A stretch of DNA of 38,569 nt, from assembly GCA_944359625.1 (NCBI GenBank), contig CALVSW010000012.1, forward strand, positions 1 through 38,569, read 5' to 3'. The position numbers and the translations under genes were made by a program. The stretch is from an uncultured Bacilli bacterium (GTDB lineage Bacteria; Bacillota_I; Bacilli_A; RF39; UBA660). Positions 16,244 through 24,421 of the stretch are shown here, in pieces; position 1 is the first letter of the stretch; every line of letters begins with the position of its first letter. The notes below the pieces were generated by a model that had not been told where the DNA came from, did no database searches, and saw nothing but the letters and a program-made list of their open reading frames with translations.

Positions 16244-16262
16244 TTAAATATTTTGCTATTAT
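16234..16262 (+). promoter_or_regulatory. Promoter of the Crp/Fnr regulator gene
   Basis: TTGCAA at 16234-16239 and TATTAT at 16257-16262 with a 17-base spacer. The -35 lies within the right half of the palindrome, so operator binding should block it. Confidence 0.6.
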
Positions 16263-16281
16263 TTTTTTTAGAGGTGTAAAT

Positions 16282-16911
16282 ATGATTAACTTATTTAATA
16301 ATATTGGTCAAGGAAATAAAGTGAAATTATTAAAATTATTAGAAGCTAACATCTTTACATATCAAGAAAATGTCTATATAAATAATTTAGTAAAAGATAA
16401 TAACTTTATTGCTATTATTTTAACTGGTGATATCGATATAATTAAAATAAATTATGATGGTCAAGAAACTATAATAGATACTTTAACAAAAGATGAAGTA
16501 TTTGGAAATATTATAACTAATATTAATAGTGAAAATTATGAAATTTTAACTAAATCACGAACAAAATTAATTATTATTGATTATGATACAATTATTAATT
16601 ACGAAGAAACTAAGTATCAATATTATAATGAGTTTATAAAAAATTTATTACTACTTTATAATGAAAAAATTATTGCTAATAATGAAAGAATTAGTATTTT
16701 AAGTGAAAAAACGATTCGTAATCGTTTATTAGAATATTTTAGAATTACATCTTTAAAAAATAATTCTAAAAATATATATGTTCCTAGTACATATATAAAA
16801 TTAGCTGATTATTTAGGAGTCGATCGTAGTGCGATGGCTAGAGAACTAAAATATTTAAAAGAAGAAGGTTTTATAAAAATTCAAAATAAAAAGATAACTT
16901 TATTATATTAG
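16282..16911 (+). CDS. Crp/Fnr-family transcriptional regulator
   Basis: A 209-residue DNA-binding regulator. An N-terminal cyclic-nucleotide-binding-like beta-barrel (about 15-110; GDIDIIKINYDGQETIIDTLTK resembles the Crp roll) joins a dimerisation helix and a C-terminal Crp-type helix-turn-helix (KLADYLGVDRSAMARELKYL). The start at 16282 is set by AGAGGTG at 16270-16276. The protein has no cysteine, so it cannot carry an FNR-type iron-sulphur cluster, and the usual cAMP phosphate-binding residues are not evident. Its signal is therefore unknown. Position and operator point to control of nrdD-nrdG. Its 3' end overlaps the convergent RSH gene by four bases. Confidence 0.9.
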   Translation: MINLFNNIGQGNKVKLLKLLEANIFTYQENVYINNLVKDNNFIAIILTGDIDIIKINYDGQETIIDTLTKDEVFGNIITNINSENYEILTKSRTKLIIIDYDTIINYEETKYQYYNEFIKNLLLLYNEKIIANNERISILSEKTIRNRLLEYFRITSLKNNSKNIYVPSTYIKLADYLGVDRSAMARELKYLKEEGFIKIQNKKITLLY

Positions 16912-18365
16912 TTACCCTTTTTTATCAAACTAAGTGTTCTAGTTCCTAACGATGTAGCAGTCATTTTTTCCCAATTAGTAGTGTTAACTACTTTACTTTC
17001 ATCAAAAGATACACATATAATATCATTATCATTTAAAACTTGTCCATAATTAGACGATAAATTACCATTAATACTTACATTATCAACATGAATAGCTTTA
17101 TCCTTATAAACAGTAAGTAAGTAATCAACAATGGTAGAACCTGATGGTAAATAAATTACATAGCCCTTACTATTGAAAACATGAATATTTTTAGATAAAA
17201 TTTCTTTTCTTACTTGATTTACAAAATCCTGATTAGAAGAAAATAATTGATTAATTCCCTCAACAGAATCATAAAAATTTATTTTATTTGTTAAATCTTC
17301 TTGCATTTTATAACGAGCCATATCTCCCATATAATGCCAATAACTAGGAAGACCATATGTCGATACATAATTCATAAATGTTGTTTTTATTTGAACTTGA
17401 ACAAAGGAATCATTTGGAGCAAATACCGTTGTATGTAGGGCTTGATACATATTAGCTTTAGGATTACATATATAGTCCTTAAATTTTTCATTAAGAGGAT
17501 GATATAACTTATGAACTAAACCTAAAACTAAATAAGAATTTAAATAACAGTTTTGTAACTCTTCTAAACATATTTTTAAAGCAACTAAATCATGTTTGTC
17601 GGTATAATTTCCTAGTTTATTTATTCTTTTATAAATTCCATAAATATTTTTTACTTTACTATATATTGAATAAGAAATATCTTTTTGCTCTAATAAATTA
17701 CCAATGTTAGATTGCATAATATCTAATGTACTTTTACTAGTATCTATGAGTCTATTTCTTTCTTCTTCAGTTTTTAAATAATCATTTGGTTTTAAATATT
17801 TAAAAGCAATATCTTCTAGTTCATATTTTATCTCATAAGCACCAATTATTCTAGCAAGAGGAACATATAAATGCATTGTTTCTAAAGATATCTTTTCTTG
17901 TCTATCAGGAGATTTAAATTCTAAAGTACGCATATTATGTAGTCTATCAGCTAATTTAATAACAATTATACGAATATCTTTAGCCATTCCTAAAATAATT
18001 TTTCGTGTCGTAGCATCATTATCGCTACCAACATTATAAGTAGAATTAGATATTTTAGTAACACCATCAACAAGTTCAGCAACATTTTCATTAAATTCTT
18101 TAGCAATTTCTTCTTTCGTAACATGAGTGTCTTCTAGTGTATCATGTAGTAAGGCAGCACACAAAGTATCACAATCAGCGTGCATTAAAGCAAGTGTATA
18201 ACAAACATTTAATGGATGAATTATATATGGCTCTCCACTTTTACGATATTGATTTTGATGTAAAGTACTAGCCATATCATAAGCTTTTTTTACAGTATAA
18301 ACTATATCCTCATTGTATTCTCTAACAGCACGTAATAAATCATTAATACTTAAATTATTTAACAT
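16908..18365 (-). CDS. RelA/SpoT homologue, hydrolase-competent, synthetase site altered
   Basis: A 485-residue (p)ppGpp enzyme. The HD hydrolase domain is intact: H50, H74-D75, E78-D79 (HDTLED) and D140 (ADRLHN). The synthetase domain is recognisable (DYICNPKANMYQALHTTV) but key residues differ: the Glu of the EVQIRT motif is Gln (VQVQIKT, Q323), the Arg of the RxKxxxS loop is Lys and its Ser is Gly. A TGS domain ends the protein; the ACT and zinc-finger domains of full Rel enzymes are absent. So it probably removes (p)ppGpp, with synthesis weak or lost (inference). AGGAGG is its ribosome site, directly behind a terminator-like hairpin. Confidence 0.88.
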   Translation of the reverse strand: MLNNLSINDLLRAVREYNEDIVYTVKKAYDMASTLHQNQYRKSGEPYIIHPLNVCYTLALMHADCDTLCAALLHDTLEDTHVTKEEIAKEFNENVAELVDGVTKISNSTYNVGSDNDATTRKIILGMAKDIRIIVIKLADRLHNMRTLEFKSPDRQEKISLETMHLYVPLARIIGAYEIKYELEDIAFKYLKPNDYLKTEEERNRLIDTSKSTLDIMQSNIGNLLEQKDISYSIYSKVKNIYGIYKRINKLGNYTDKHDLVALKICLEELQNCYLNSYLVLGLVHKLYHPLNEKFKDYICNPKANMYQALHTTVFAPNDSFVQVQIKTTFMNYVSTYGLPSYWHYMGDMARYKMQEDLTNKINFYDSVEGINQLFSSNQDFVNQVRKEILSKNIHVFNSKGYVIYLPSGSTIVDYLLTVYKDKAIHVDNVSINGNLSSNYGQVLNDNDIICVSFDESKVVNTTNWEKMTATSLGTRTLSLIKKGN

Positions 18366-18385
18366 ATTAAACCTCCTTTAGTAGC

Positions 18386-18406
18386 AAAAAAGACCAATAT
18401 ATGGTC
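18386..18406 (-). terminator. Terminator-like hairpin in the leader of the RSH gene
   Basis: Minus-strand arms 18406-18402 (GACCA) and 18396-18392 (TGGTC), then six T at 18391-18386. The T-run ends eight bases before the AGGAGG of the RSH gene, leaving no room for a promoter, so every RSH transcript must pass it. It either ends the upstream operon with read-through or acts as an attenuator. Confidence 0.65.
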
Positions 18407-18450
18407 AATAAACTACTTACTTAAATCAAAGAACATATGTTAATTCCAGC

Positions 18451-18466
18451 AAGTTATTAATAACTT
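18451..18466. repeat. Perfect 16-bp palindrome AAGTTATTAATAACTT
   Basis: It sits just after the stop of the LOG gene and upstream of the RSH leader hairpin. No T-run follows, so an operator or mRNA-end structure is more likely than a terminator. A second dyad, AACATATGTT, is at 18432-18441. Confidence 0.5.
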
Positions 18467-18475
18467 AGAATATTT

Positions 18476-19009
18476 TTAATAATTTGTCAAGTATTTTAAA
18501 CAACTTTCTATATTATTAGCTATATAAAATAAAGGTTCTTTATTATTTAAGATAAACCCTTCTTTATACATTTTATTAATTATTTTTAATAAATCATCAA
18601 AGAATTTAGTTTCATTATAAATAATTATTGATCCATAATATTCATGATTTCTTTTAGCTTCTAATGCTATAAATAACTCGGTATAAGTTCCAATTCCACC
18701 TGGTAATATAAGTACTACATCACTTAAATTAATAGCATCTTTAGCTCTTTTAATAGCATCATCACTAATTATTTCACAATCACATGCTAATCTATTTAAA
18801 TCATCTTTATAATTTTTAGGACATACCCCATATACTACTCTCTTATGTTTTTTAGCATTGTCATAAGCAATCTTCATAATACCGGTATCATCAGCTCCAA
18901 AAATTAAATCATTATCATATTTAAAGATATTATCTAAAAGATTAGCAGAACTATCTAAATACTTCTTAGGAATTTCATTACGTGCAGAACAACAAACAAA
19001 TATTTTCAT
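18476..19009 (-). CDS. LOG-family Rossmann-fold protein
   Basis: A 177-residue protein of the LOG / TIGR00730 group, often phosphoribohydrolases acting on nucleoside monophosphates such as cytokinin precursors. The family signature is PGGIGTYTELFIALE (PGGxGTxxE), and a conserved FVCCSARN-like start is present. The physiological substrate in bacteria is uncertain. It overlaps the TtcA-like gene by ATGA, so the two are translationally coupled. It is the last gene of the tkt-sirA-yneF-ttcA-LOG run. Confidence 0.85.
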   Translation of the reverse strand: MKIFVCCSARNEIPKKYLDSSANLLDNIFKYDNDLIFGADDTGIMKIAYDNAKKHKRVVYGVCPKNYKDDLNRLACDCEIISDDAIKRAKDAINLSDVVLILPGGIGTYTELFIALEAKRNHEYYGSIIIYNETKFFDDLLKIINKMYKEGFILNNKEPLFYIANNIESCLKYLTNY

Positions 19010-19836
19010 TTAGTCTCCTCATAATCATCTAAAAAAGATTTATGAATTGTACTTTTTACTGTACCTAATACACAATCTAAGTTAATATTACTCATACTCT
19101 TAAAAATATTATGATCAATTTCTTTATTTTTCTTTTTTAATTCTTTAATTAATTCTTTAATTTCTAATCTTTTACTAATTTCTTTATTATCCTTACTTTT
19201 TTTACTAAATTCACAAGCACAATTAATAAAATGTAAGTCATTATGGCGAGCCCAAGCAATTATATCATCTTCTCTAACTAAATATAATGGTCTTATTAAA
19301 TCAATACCAGAATAATTAGTACTATGAAGTTTAGGTAACATTGTCTTTACTTCGGCAGAATAAAAAATAGATAACAAGGTTGTTTCAATGACATCATTAA
19401 AATGATGCCCAAGAGCTATTTTATTACAACCAAGTTCTTTTGCTTTATCATATAAAGAACCTCTACGCATTCTGGCACACATATAACAAGGATTTTTTTC
19501 ATTTAATTTATAAGCAACTTTAAAAATATCAGTTTTAAATATTTCTATTTTTAAATTTAATATATTAGCATTATCTAAGATAATATTTCTAATATCATCA
19601 CTGTACCCAGGATCCATTACTACAAAAAAACATTTAAAATTAATATTTCCATGTCTACTTAATTCTTCTAAACATTTAGCCAATAAAAAAGAATCTTTAC
19701 CACCACTAATACAAACCATAATATTATCATTTTCTTTTACTAATTCATAATCTTTTACCGCTTTAACAAAATTATGCCATATAGGTTTACGATAAGTAGT
19801 AATAATACTTCTTTCAATTAATTTATACTTCTCCAT
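19006..19836 (-). CDS. TtcA-like tRNA thiolation ATPase
   Basis: A 276-residue PP-loop enzyme resembling TtcA, which makes 2-thiocytidine in tRNA. The PP-loop is SGGKDSFLLAK; the cluster cysteines are C-Y-M-C (PCYMCARMRRG) and a later Cys in NCACEF, the pattern of TtcA [4Fe-4S] enzymes. GHHFNDVIETTLLSIFY is the second conserved block. The ATG at 19836 follows GGTGA and is preferred over the GTG at 19848. Because many gut bacteria have several TtcA-like paralogues, the exact tRNA target is not settled. Confidence 0.85.
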   Translation of the reverse strand: MEKYKLIERSIITTYRKPIWHNFVKAVKDYELVKENDNIMVCISGGKDSFLLAKCLEELSRHGNINFKCFFVVMDPGYSDDIRNIILDNANILNLKIEIFKTDIFKVAYKLNEKNPCYMCARMRRGSLYDKAKELGCNKIALGHHFNDVIETTLLSIFYSAEVKTMLPKLHSTNYSGIDLIRPLYLVREDDIIAWARHNDLHFINCACEFSKKSKDNKEISKRLEIKELIKELKKKNKEIDHNIFKSMSNINLDCVLGTVKSTIHKSFLDDYEETK

Positions 19837-19862
19837 AATATTCACCACAAAAATACTATGTA

Positions 19863-20072
19863 TTACATATATTTATTCATTTGACGCATTACTTCTCTAA
19901 CTTGTTTTTGACTTGGTTTACGTCCCATTTGTGACATCATCGCCTCAATCATCTTTTCATTAATTGGGGGATTCTTTTTTAACTCTTTTTGCATCAATTT
20001 TTTAGCAATTAAAAAACCTATTATTAGTCCTATTAATAAACCTAATAATATTAATAAAATATCTCCTATCAT
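19863..20072 (-). CDS. yneF: YneF family (UPF0154) membrane protein
   Basis: A 69-residue protein with one N-terminal membrane helix (about 3-23; GLLIGLIIGFLIAKKLMQ) and a cytoplasmic tail ending in the conserved MMSQMGRKPSQKQVREVMRQ. This tail defines the UPF0154/YneF family of Bacilli and Mollicutes, whose function is unknown. It follows a SirA-like gene and transketolase in the same order as in Bacillus subtilis. AGGAG precedes the ATG. Confidence 0.93.
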   Translation of the reverse strand: MIGDILLILLGLLIGLIIGFLIAKKLMQKELKKNPPINEKMIEAMMSQMGRKPSQKQVREVMRQMNKYM

Positions 20073-20117
20073 AACAACACTCCTTTACATAAAAGTATTT
20101 TACTAAACAATCTATAT

Positions 20118-20531
20118 TTAAGCAACACTTTCTAACCAAAAATAATCTTGGTTTTGAAAATCACAAATAAATAAGTTTTTAATATCTTTTAATACTTTAA
20201 AAAATGTAGGTTTAGCACTAGTAGTTTCTAAAACTAAAAAAGCATTACCAACATTTAATTTAGTTTCTTCATCAGTATAATAATCATTATAAATATGAGT
20301 ATTCATAAATTTAGTATAATGGTCATTTTTATAATATGTAGTAAATAATCTATTATTTAAGTCAATTTTATTAAAGGGTTTAACCATTTGCTCATACATA
20401 TTAATACCATAATTTTGCTCATCTAAATCTAAATAATATATATCTTCAAAGGTTTTAAACAAATTATATGGACTAGAATTAGTTAAATTTTTAAACTCAT
20501 CATTAATACTAAATATATAAAATTTTCTCAT
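20118..20531 (-). CDS. SirA-like protein (YneE family)
   Basis: A 137-residue soluble protein. Sequence resemblance to B. subtilis SirA, the sporulation inhibitor that binds DnaA domain I, is modest by eye: a start of the RKFYIFSINDEF type, a central PFN/L-RL segment, and a late FFKVLKDIKNLFICDF... YFWLE end that parallels FFEVLKKV...FDF...YGWL. The gene order tkt - this gene - yneF is exactly that of B. subtilis tkt-yneE(sirA)-yneF, which carries most of the weight. A role in DnaA control here is inference. GGTGA is its ribosome site. Confidence 0.7.
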   Translation of the reverse strand: MRKFYIFSINDEFKNLTNSSPYNLFKTFEDIYYLDLDEQNYGINMYEQMVKPFNKIDLNNRLFTTYYKNDHYTKFMNTHIYNDYYTDEETKLNVGNAFLVLETTSAKPTFFKVLKDIKNLFICDFQNQDYFWLESVA

Positions 20532-20570
20532 TAATAATCACCTAGTAATATAGTAAATCATAATTAATAA

Positions 20571-22556
20571 TTATTCTGTCGAATTATGTCCTAATAAAGT
20601 TAATACTTGATTCTTTATTAAATCTTTAGTGAAATTCAAATCTGTCATAACTTCTTTTTTAGAACCATTTTTTTGATATTTTCTAACTCCTATTATCATA
20701 TTATAATCTGTATACTTAGTCCAAGAAAGATCACTACTTGCTTCAATAACAATAACCTTCGTATCCTCCGGTAATACTTCTTTTTTATATTCTAATTTTT
20801 CTCTATCAAATAAATCTTGAGATACACAAGAAACTACTCTTAAATATATTCCTTGCTTTTCTAATTCATTAGCAATAATTAAAGAAGTTGTTAATTCACG
20901 ACCACATGTTAAAAGGATACCTTCTAATTTTCCTGCTTCTTTACGAACAATGTAAGCACCTTTAGCTACTTGCATGGCATCAGTTCCTGCTAAAATATGC
21001 GTGATTTCATTTGAGACAACTAAACTACTTGGATGTTTTTCTTTTAAAATATAATCCCATACGCCAATTATCTCATTAATATCTCCTGGACGAAAAACGT
21101 CTAAGCCAACAATACTTCTTAAATTACTTAATTGTTCTAAAGGTTGTTCTTCAAAACCATCATCACTTAAAAAATCATTTGTAAAAATATGAACTACAGG
21201 TAATTTATTTGTTGCTGAACTACGTAAAGCATTTTTCATAAAATCTAAGTATCTTAAATGAGTTGAACTATAAGTTAATAAGCCATAAGTTGCCAAGCCA
21301 TTAACAATATGACCCATAGCATTCTCACGAACACCAAAACGAATATTTTTACCATAATATGTCTTTGGTGTAAAAGCTTCTTCTCTATTTAAATATGTTT
21401 TACAAGAAGATGACATATCAGCAGAACCGCCTAAAAAGAAATTAGTTCTTCCTGCTATAATATTCATCATTTTAGAATTAGATTCTCTTAAATCTTCTTG
21501 ATATGTAGCTTGAATTTTAAAATTACTAGCATTAAAATTGATACCTAAATCTTTACGTTCTAAAAAGTTAATCATCTCTTGAATTTCTTTGACATCTTTT
21601 TTCTTAAAAGCTTTATAATATTCTTGCCATAATTTATATCTTTTAGAACATCTTTTTTTTATTATATTACGGAATTTATCCATAGCTTCTTTTTTTACTT
21701 CAAATTTACCTAAATCATTTTTAAGTATTTTACGAAGATTAGTAATATCATCAGATGATAATGGTCTAGAATGTACTAAGTTTGTTCCTTGATTATATGA
21801 ATCTTTACCAATTAAAGTTCTAACTTCAATAATACTAGGTTTATTAGTAACTCTTTTAGCTCTTTTAATGGCTTTATCAATCATATTAACATTACTACCA
21901 TCTTTAACATAATCTATTTGCCAACCACAAGCATCAAAAATTTTTAAAATATTTTCTTTACCAGATTTATCTAAACGTCCATCTTCCGTAATATTATTAG
22001 AATCATATAATACTATTAAATTACCAAGATTATATAAGCCCGCTATGGCGGCGGCTTCATGGGCTAAACCTTCTTGTAAATCACCATCAGAAACTAAACA
22101 ATAAATATTATGATTAATTAATCTTTGATTTTTAACTTTTAAACCAACTAAAGACTTTAAATATTTTTCAGCCATGGCCATACCAACCGCAGTTGCTAAA
22201 CCACTTCCTAAAGGGCCTCCAGAATAATCTATACCTGGAGTGTCCATCGATACAAATCCAGGTGTTTTAGAATTAAATCGACGATACAATACTAAATCAT
22301 CTAAATTAATATTGTAACCAGCTAAAAATAAAGTCGCATATAAAAGTGCTGAAGCATGAGAAGCTGAAAGTACAAAACGATCACGATTTAACCATTTATC
22401 ATCTTGAGGATTAATATTAAGATGATTAGCAAATAATGTATACATCATTGGCGCAGCATCTAGAGTAATACCTGGATACCCACCACGAGCATTATCAATC
22501 ATGTCAATGCCTAATAACTTGATAGTATTTACAATATTTCTTATATCTTCTTTCAT
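20571..22556 (-). CDS. tkt: Transketolase
   Basis: A 661-residue thiamine-diphosphate enzyme of the pentose phosphate pathway that moves two-carbon units between sugar phosphates. Visible: SASHASALLYATLFLAGY and DTPGIDYSGGPLGSGLA in the N-terminal domain, the ThDP motif GDLQEGLAHEAAAIAG...NN, the central FGVRENAMGHIVNGLA, and TNDFLSDDGFEEQPLEQLS. Full length. The ATG at 22556 is favoured over 22562 because GAGGG directly abuts the first ATG. TATACT at 22587-22582 may be its -10. It leads the run sirA-like, yneF, ttcA-like, LOG. Confidence 0.95.
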   Translation of the reverse strand: MKEDIRNIVNTIKLLGIDMIDNARGGYPGITLDAAPMMYTLFANHLNINPQDDKWLNRDRFVLSASHASALLYATLFLAGYNINLDDLVLYRRFNSKTPGFVSMDTPGIDYSGGPLGSGLATAVGMAMAEKYLKSLVGLKVKNQRLINHNIYCLVSDGDLQEGLAHEAAAIAGLYNLGNLIVLYDSNNITEDGRLDKSGKENILKIFDACGWQIDYVKDGSNVNMIDKAIKRAKRVTNKPSIIEVRTLIGKDSYNQGTNLVHSRPLSSDDITNLRKILKNDLGKFEVKKEAMDKFRNIIKKRCSKRYKLWQEYYKAFKKKDVKEIQEMINFLERKDLGINFNASNFKIQATYQEDLRESNSKMMNIIAGRTNFFLGGSADMSSSCKTYLNREEAFTPKTYYGKNIRFGVRENAMGHIVNGLATYGLLTYSSTHLRYLDFMKNALRSSATNKLPVVHIFTNDFLSDDGFEEQPLEQLSNLRSIVGLDVFRPGDINEIIGVWDYILKEKHPSSLVVSNEITHILAGTDAMQVAKGAYIVRKEAGKLEGILLTCGRELTTSLIIANELEKQGIYLRVVSCVSQDLFDREKLEYKKEVLPEDTKVIVIEASSDLSWTKYTDYNMIIGVRKYQKNGSKKEVMTDLNFTKDLIKNQVLTLLGHNSTE

Positions 22557-22630
22557 TTTCATCCCTCATATTCCTCTTTAAGTATATCAAAAATTAACTT
22601 AATAAAAAAGACTTATTAATATTTTAAGAA

Positions 22631-22661
22631 TAAAAAAAGAACAATATTATTAATTGCTCTT
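22631..22661 (-). terminator. Terminator of the glycosyltransferase gene
   Basis: Minus-strand arms 22661-22653 and 22645-22637 (nine pairs, one mismatch) with a seven-base loop, then seven T. The 5' arm lies within the last codons of the gene, whose stop is at 22652-22650 in the loop. Confidence 0.8.
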
Positions 22662-23798
22662 ATCATCTTTTAATAAAGAAATACATAAATCATAAAGTTT
22701 TTTTATAGCTTCATCATTATGGTTTTTTTGCATTTCTTTTTCCATATTTTTTAAAATACGAGGATTATTAATTATTTCTTTTACAAAATATAATAATCCA
22801 AAAGAAGTTCTAAATCTTTTTCCATAATTATTTTTACTAAAATATTTATAATTAGCTATTTCTTGACCACCAGAAGAATTAATCATTAATATCGGTTTTT
22901 TATAATATAAACACTCAGTAGTTTGAGCTCCACCTGGTTTAGTAATAACAAAATCTGCTAATTGCAATAGTTCAGGAACATTATCAGCATAACCTAGGAT
23001 ACGAATATTATTGGCATTATATTTATTAGCTAAGTCGGATACTCGGGATTTACTTTTTTCGTTACGACCAGCAATAAATATAATATCTAAATTTAAGTTA
23101 TTTTTTATTAGCTTCTTAATATATGGTATAGAGGCCGTCGAACCATTACCACCACCACCAAAAAAGACACATATAAGTTTATTACCAGTTAAATCATATC
23201 TTTTTAAGGTATTGTTACGATTAAATTTTTCTTTTGTTTGAGGGGCAATAGGAATTCCAAAAGGCTTAATCTTTTCTTTAGCAATTCCTCTTTTTACTAA
23301 ACTAGATACTTCTGATTTATCACCAACAATTAAGTAACTATCTGTTTGATAATCATTGCGCCATAACTCATGAGCTTCATAATCTGTTACTACAGTAATT
23401 AATTTTGAATTAGTAATTTTTTTCTTATTATAATAAGTTATTAAACTGCTTCCAAAAAAATGAGTTGCTATCGTTAAATCGGGATTAAAATCTTGAAAAT
23501 ATTTAGTCATAGCTTTATTTTTAAATAAGGTTAAAGAAATATTATCTGCTACTAAACCACTAAGACGATTATCAAAAATTTTATAAACTAAGTTGTGTAA
23601 GGCAGGTATTTTTAGCATTAAATAACCATTAATTTTTTGAGACCACTTTCCTATTACTGGCATAGCAAACTCTAATAAATCAACCGTCTCTATAATTAAT
23701 TCACTATCTTGTTTTTTAAAATAATTTTCTATATATTTAGCAATAGCTTTATGCCCACTACCATATGAAGCATATGGAATTAATATCTTCTTTTTCAT
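22650..23798 (-). CDS. Diacylglycerol glycosyltransferase, MGDG synthase/UgtP-like
   Basis: A 382-residue GT28-type glycosyltransferase that likely adds sugar to diacylglycerol for membrane glycolipids. The N-terminus ILIPYASYGSGHKAIAKYI matches the MGDG-synthase domain. The C-terminal domain has FFGGGGNGSTASIP, GYADNVPELLQLADFVITKPGG and TTECLYYKKPIL, the nucleotide-sugar site. It is membrane-associated, with no membrane helix. Whether it acts once or processively is not visible. TATAAT at 23822-23817 with a TTGCTA-like -35 is its probable promoter, back to back with lexA. Confidence 0.88.
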   Translation of the reverse strand: MKKKILIPYASYGSGHKAIAKYIENYFKKQDSELIIETVDLLEFAMPVIGKWSQKINGYLMLKIPALHNLVYKIFDNRLSGLVADNISLTLFKNKAMTKYFQDFNPDLTIATHFFGSSLITYYNKKKITNSKLITVVTDYEAHELWRNDYQTDSYLIVGDKSEVSSLVKRGIAKEKIKPFGIPIAPQTKEKFNRNNTLKRYDLTGNKLICVFFGGGGNGSTASIPYIKKLIKNNLNLDIIFIAGRNEKSKSRVSDLANKYNANNIRILGYADNVPELLQLADFVITKPGGAQTTECLYYKKPILMINSSGGQEIANYKYFSKNNYGKRFRTSFGLLYFVKEIINNPRILKNMEKEMQKNHNDEAIKKLYDLCISLLKDDKSN

Positions 23799-23852
23799 AT
23801 CTTACATCCTATTATAATTATACACTACTTATTTTAAATTTAGCAACATTTA

Positions 23853-23881
23853 TTGACAAGTACATGTTAATAAGTTATTTT
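23853..23881 (+). promoter_or_regulatory. Promoter of the lexA-like gene
   Basis: TTGACA at 23853-23858, a 17-base spacer, TATTTT at 23876-23881. The spacer contains ACAAGTACATGT, an imperfect dyad where LexA autoregulation would be expected. The predicted leader is only about nine bases and starts with the GGTGA ribosome site. Confidence 0.6.
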
Positions 23882-23896
23882 TATTATGGTGATTAT

Positions 23897-24421
23897 ATGC
23901 AAAGAAAATTAAAAGCAAAAGAAGAAGAAATTTTATCTTTTATAAAAGAATATATTAAGAAAAATAATTTTCCACCAACAGTAAGAGAAATAGGTCAAAA
24001 AGTAAATTTATCTAGTCCTGCAAGTGTTTATGCTCATTTAAAAAAATTAGAAGAATTAAAACTAATTGAGCATACTTCTAAAAAATTTAGAAGTATTAAA
24101 TTAATTAATGAAAAAAAAGATATAAACAAAATACCTTTAATTATTAATTATAAAAAAGATGATTATTTAAATATTAAAGAATATATAACTCTTTCTTTTA
24201 TAAAAGAAGTACATAAATGTTATGCTATTAAAGTAAAAAAAGATATTTATCTATTTAAAAAAGATGATTATTTAATAATTGAGAATGCAAATAGTTATAA
24301 AGAAAAAGATTATATACTATATTTAGAAAATGATAATATTATTCTAAATAAATATAATGATAAAATAAAAAAAGAAGATATTATTGGAAAAGTAATATGT
24401 TCTTTAAAAATTTTTAATTAA
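23897..24421 (+). CDS. lexA: LexA-like repressor lacking the self-cleavage site
   Basis: A 174-residue LexA homologue. The winged-helix DNA-binding domain (1-68) is strongly conserved: FIKEYIKKNNFPPTVREIGQ then SPASVYAHLKKLEELKLIE. The C-terminal S24 domain is recognisable (KIPLI, DDYLIIEN, IIGKVI at the end) but altered. Where LexA has the Ala-Gly bond there is YKKDD; where it has GxSM there is KKDIY (Ser lost, about residue 117); where it has TVKR there is ILNK (Lys aligned with Asn, about 151). So it should bind DNA but not self-cleave. The start at 23897 follows GGTGA. It overlaps the convergent metallopeptidase gene by four bases. Confidence 0.88.
   Translation: MQRKLKAKEEEILSFIKEYIKKNNFPPTVREIGQKVNLSSPASVYAHLKKLEELKLIEHTSKKFRSIKLINEKKDINKIPLIINYKKDDYLNIKEYITLSFIKEVHKCYAIKVKKDIYLFKKDDYLIIENANSYKEKDYILYLENDNIILNKYNDKIKKEDIIGKVICSLKIFN

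Noticed and set aside
23011-23241. 76-codon plus-strand ORF
   Set aside because: Antisense shadow of the well-supported glycosyltransferase gene.
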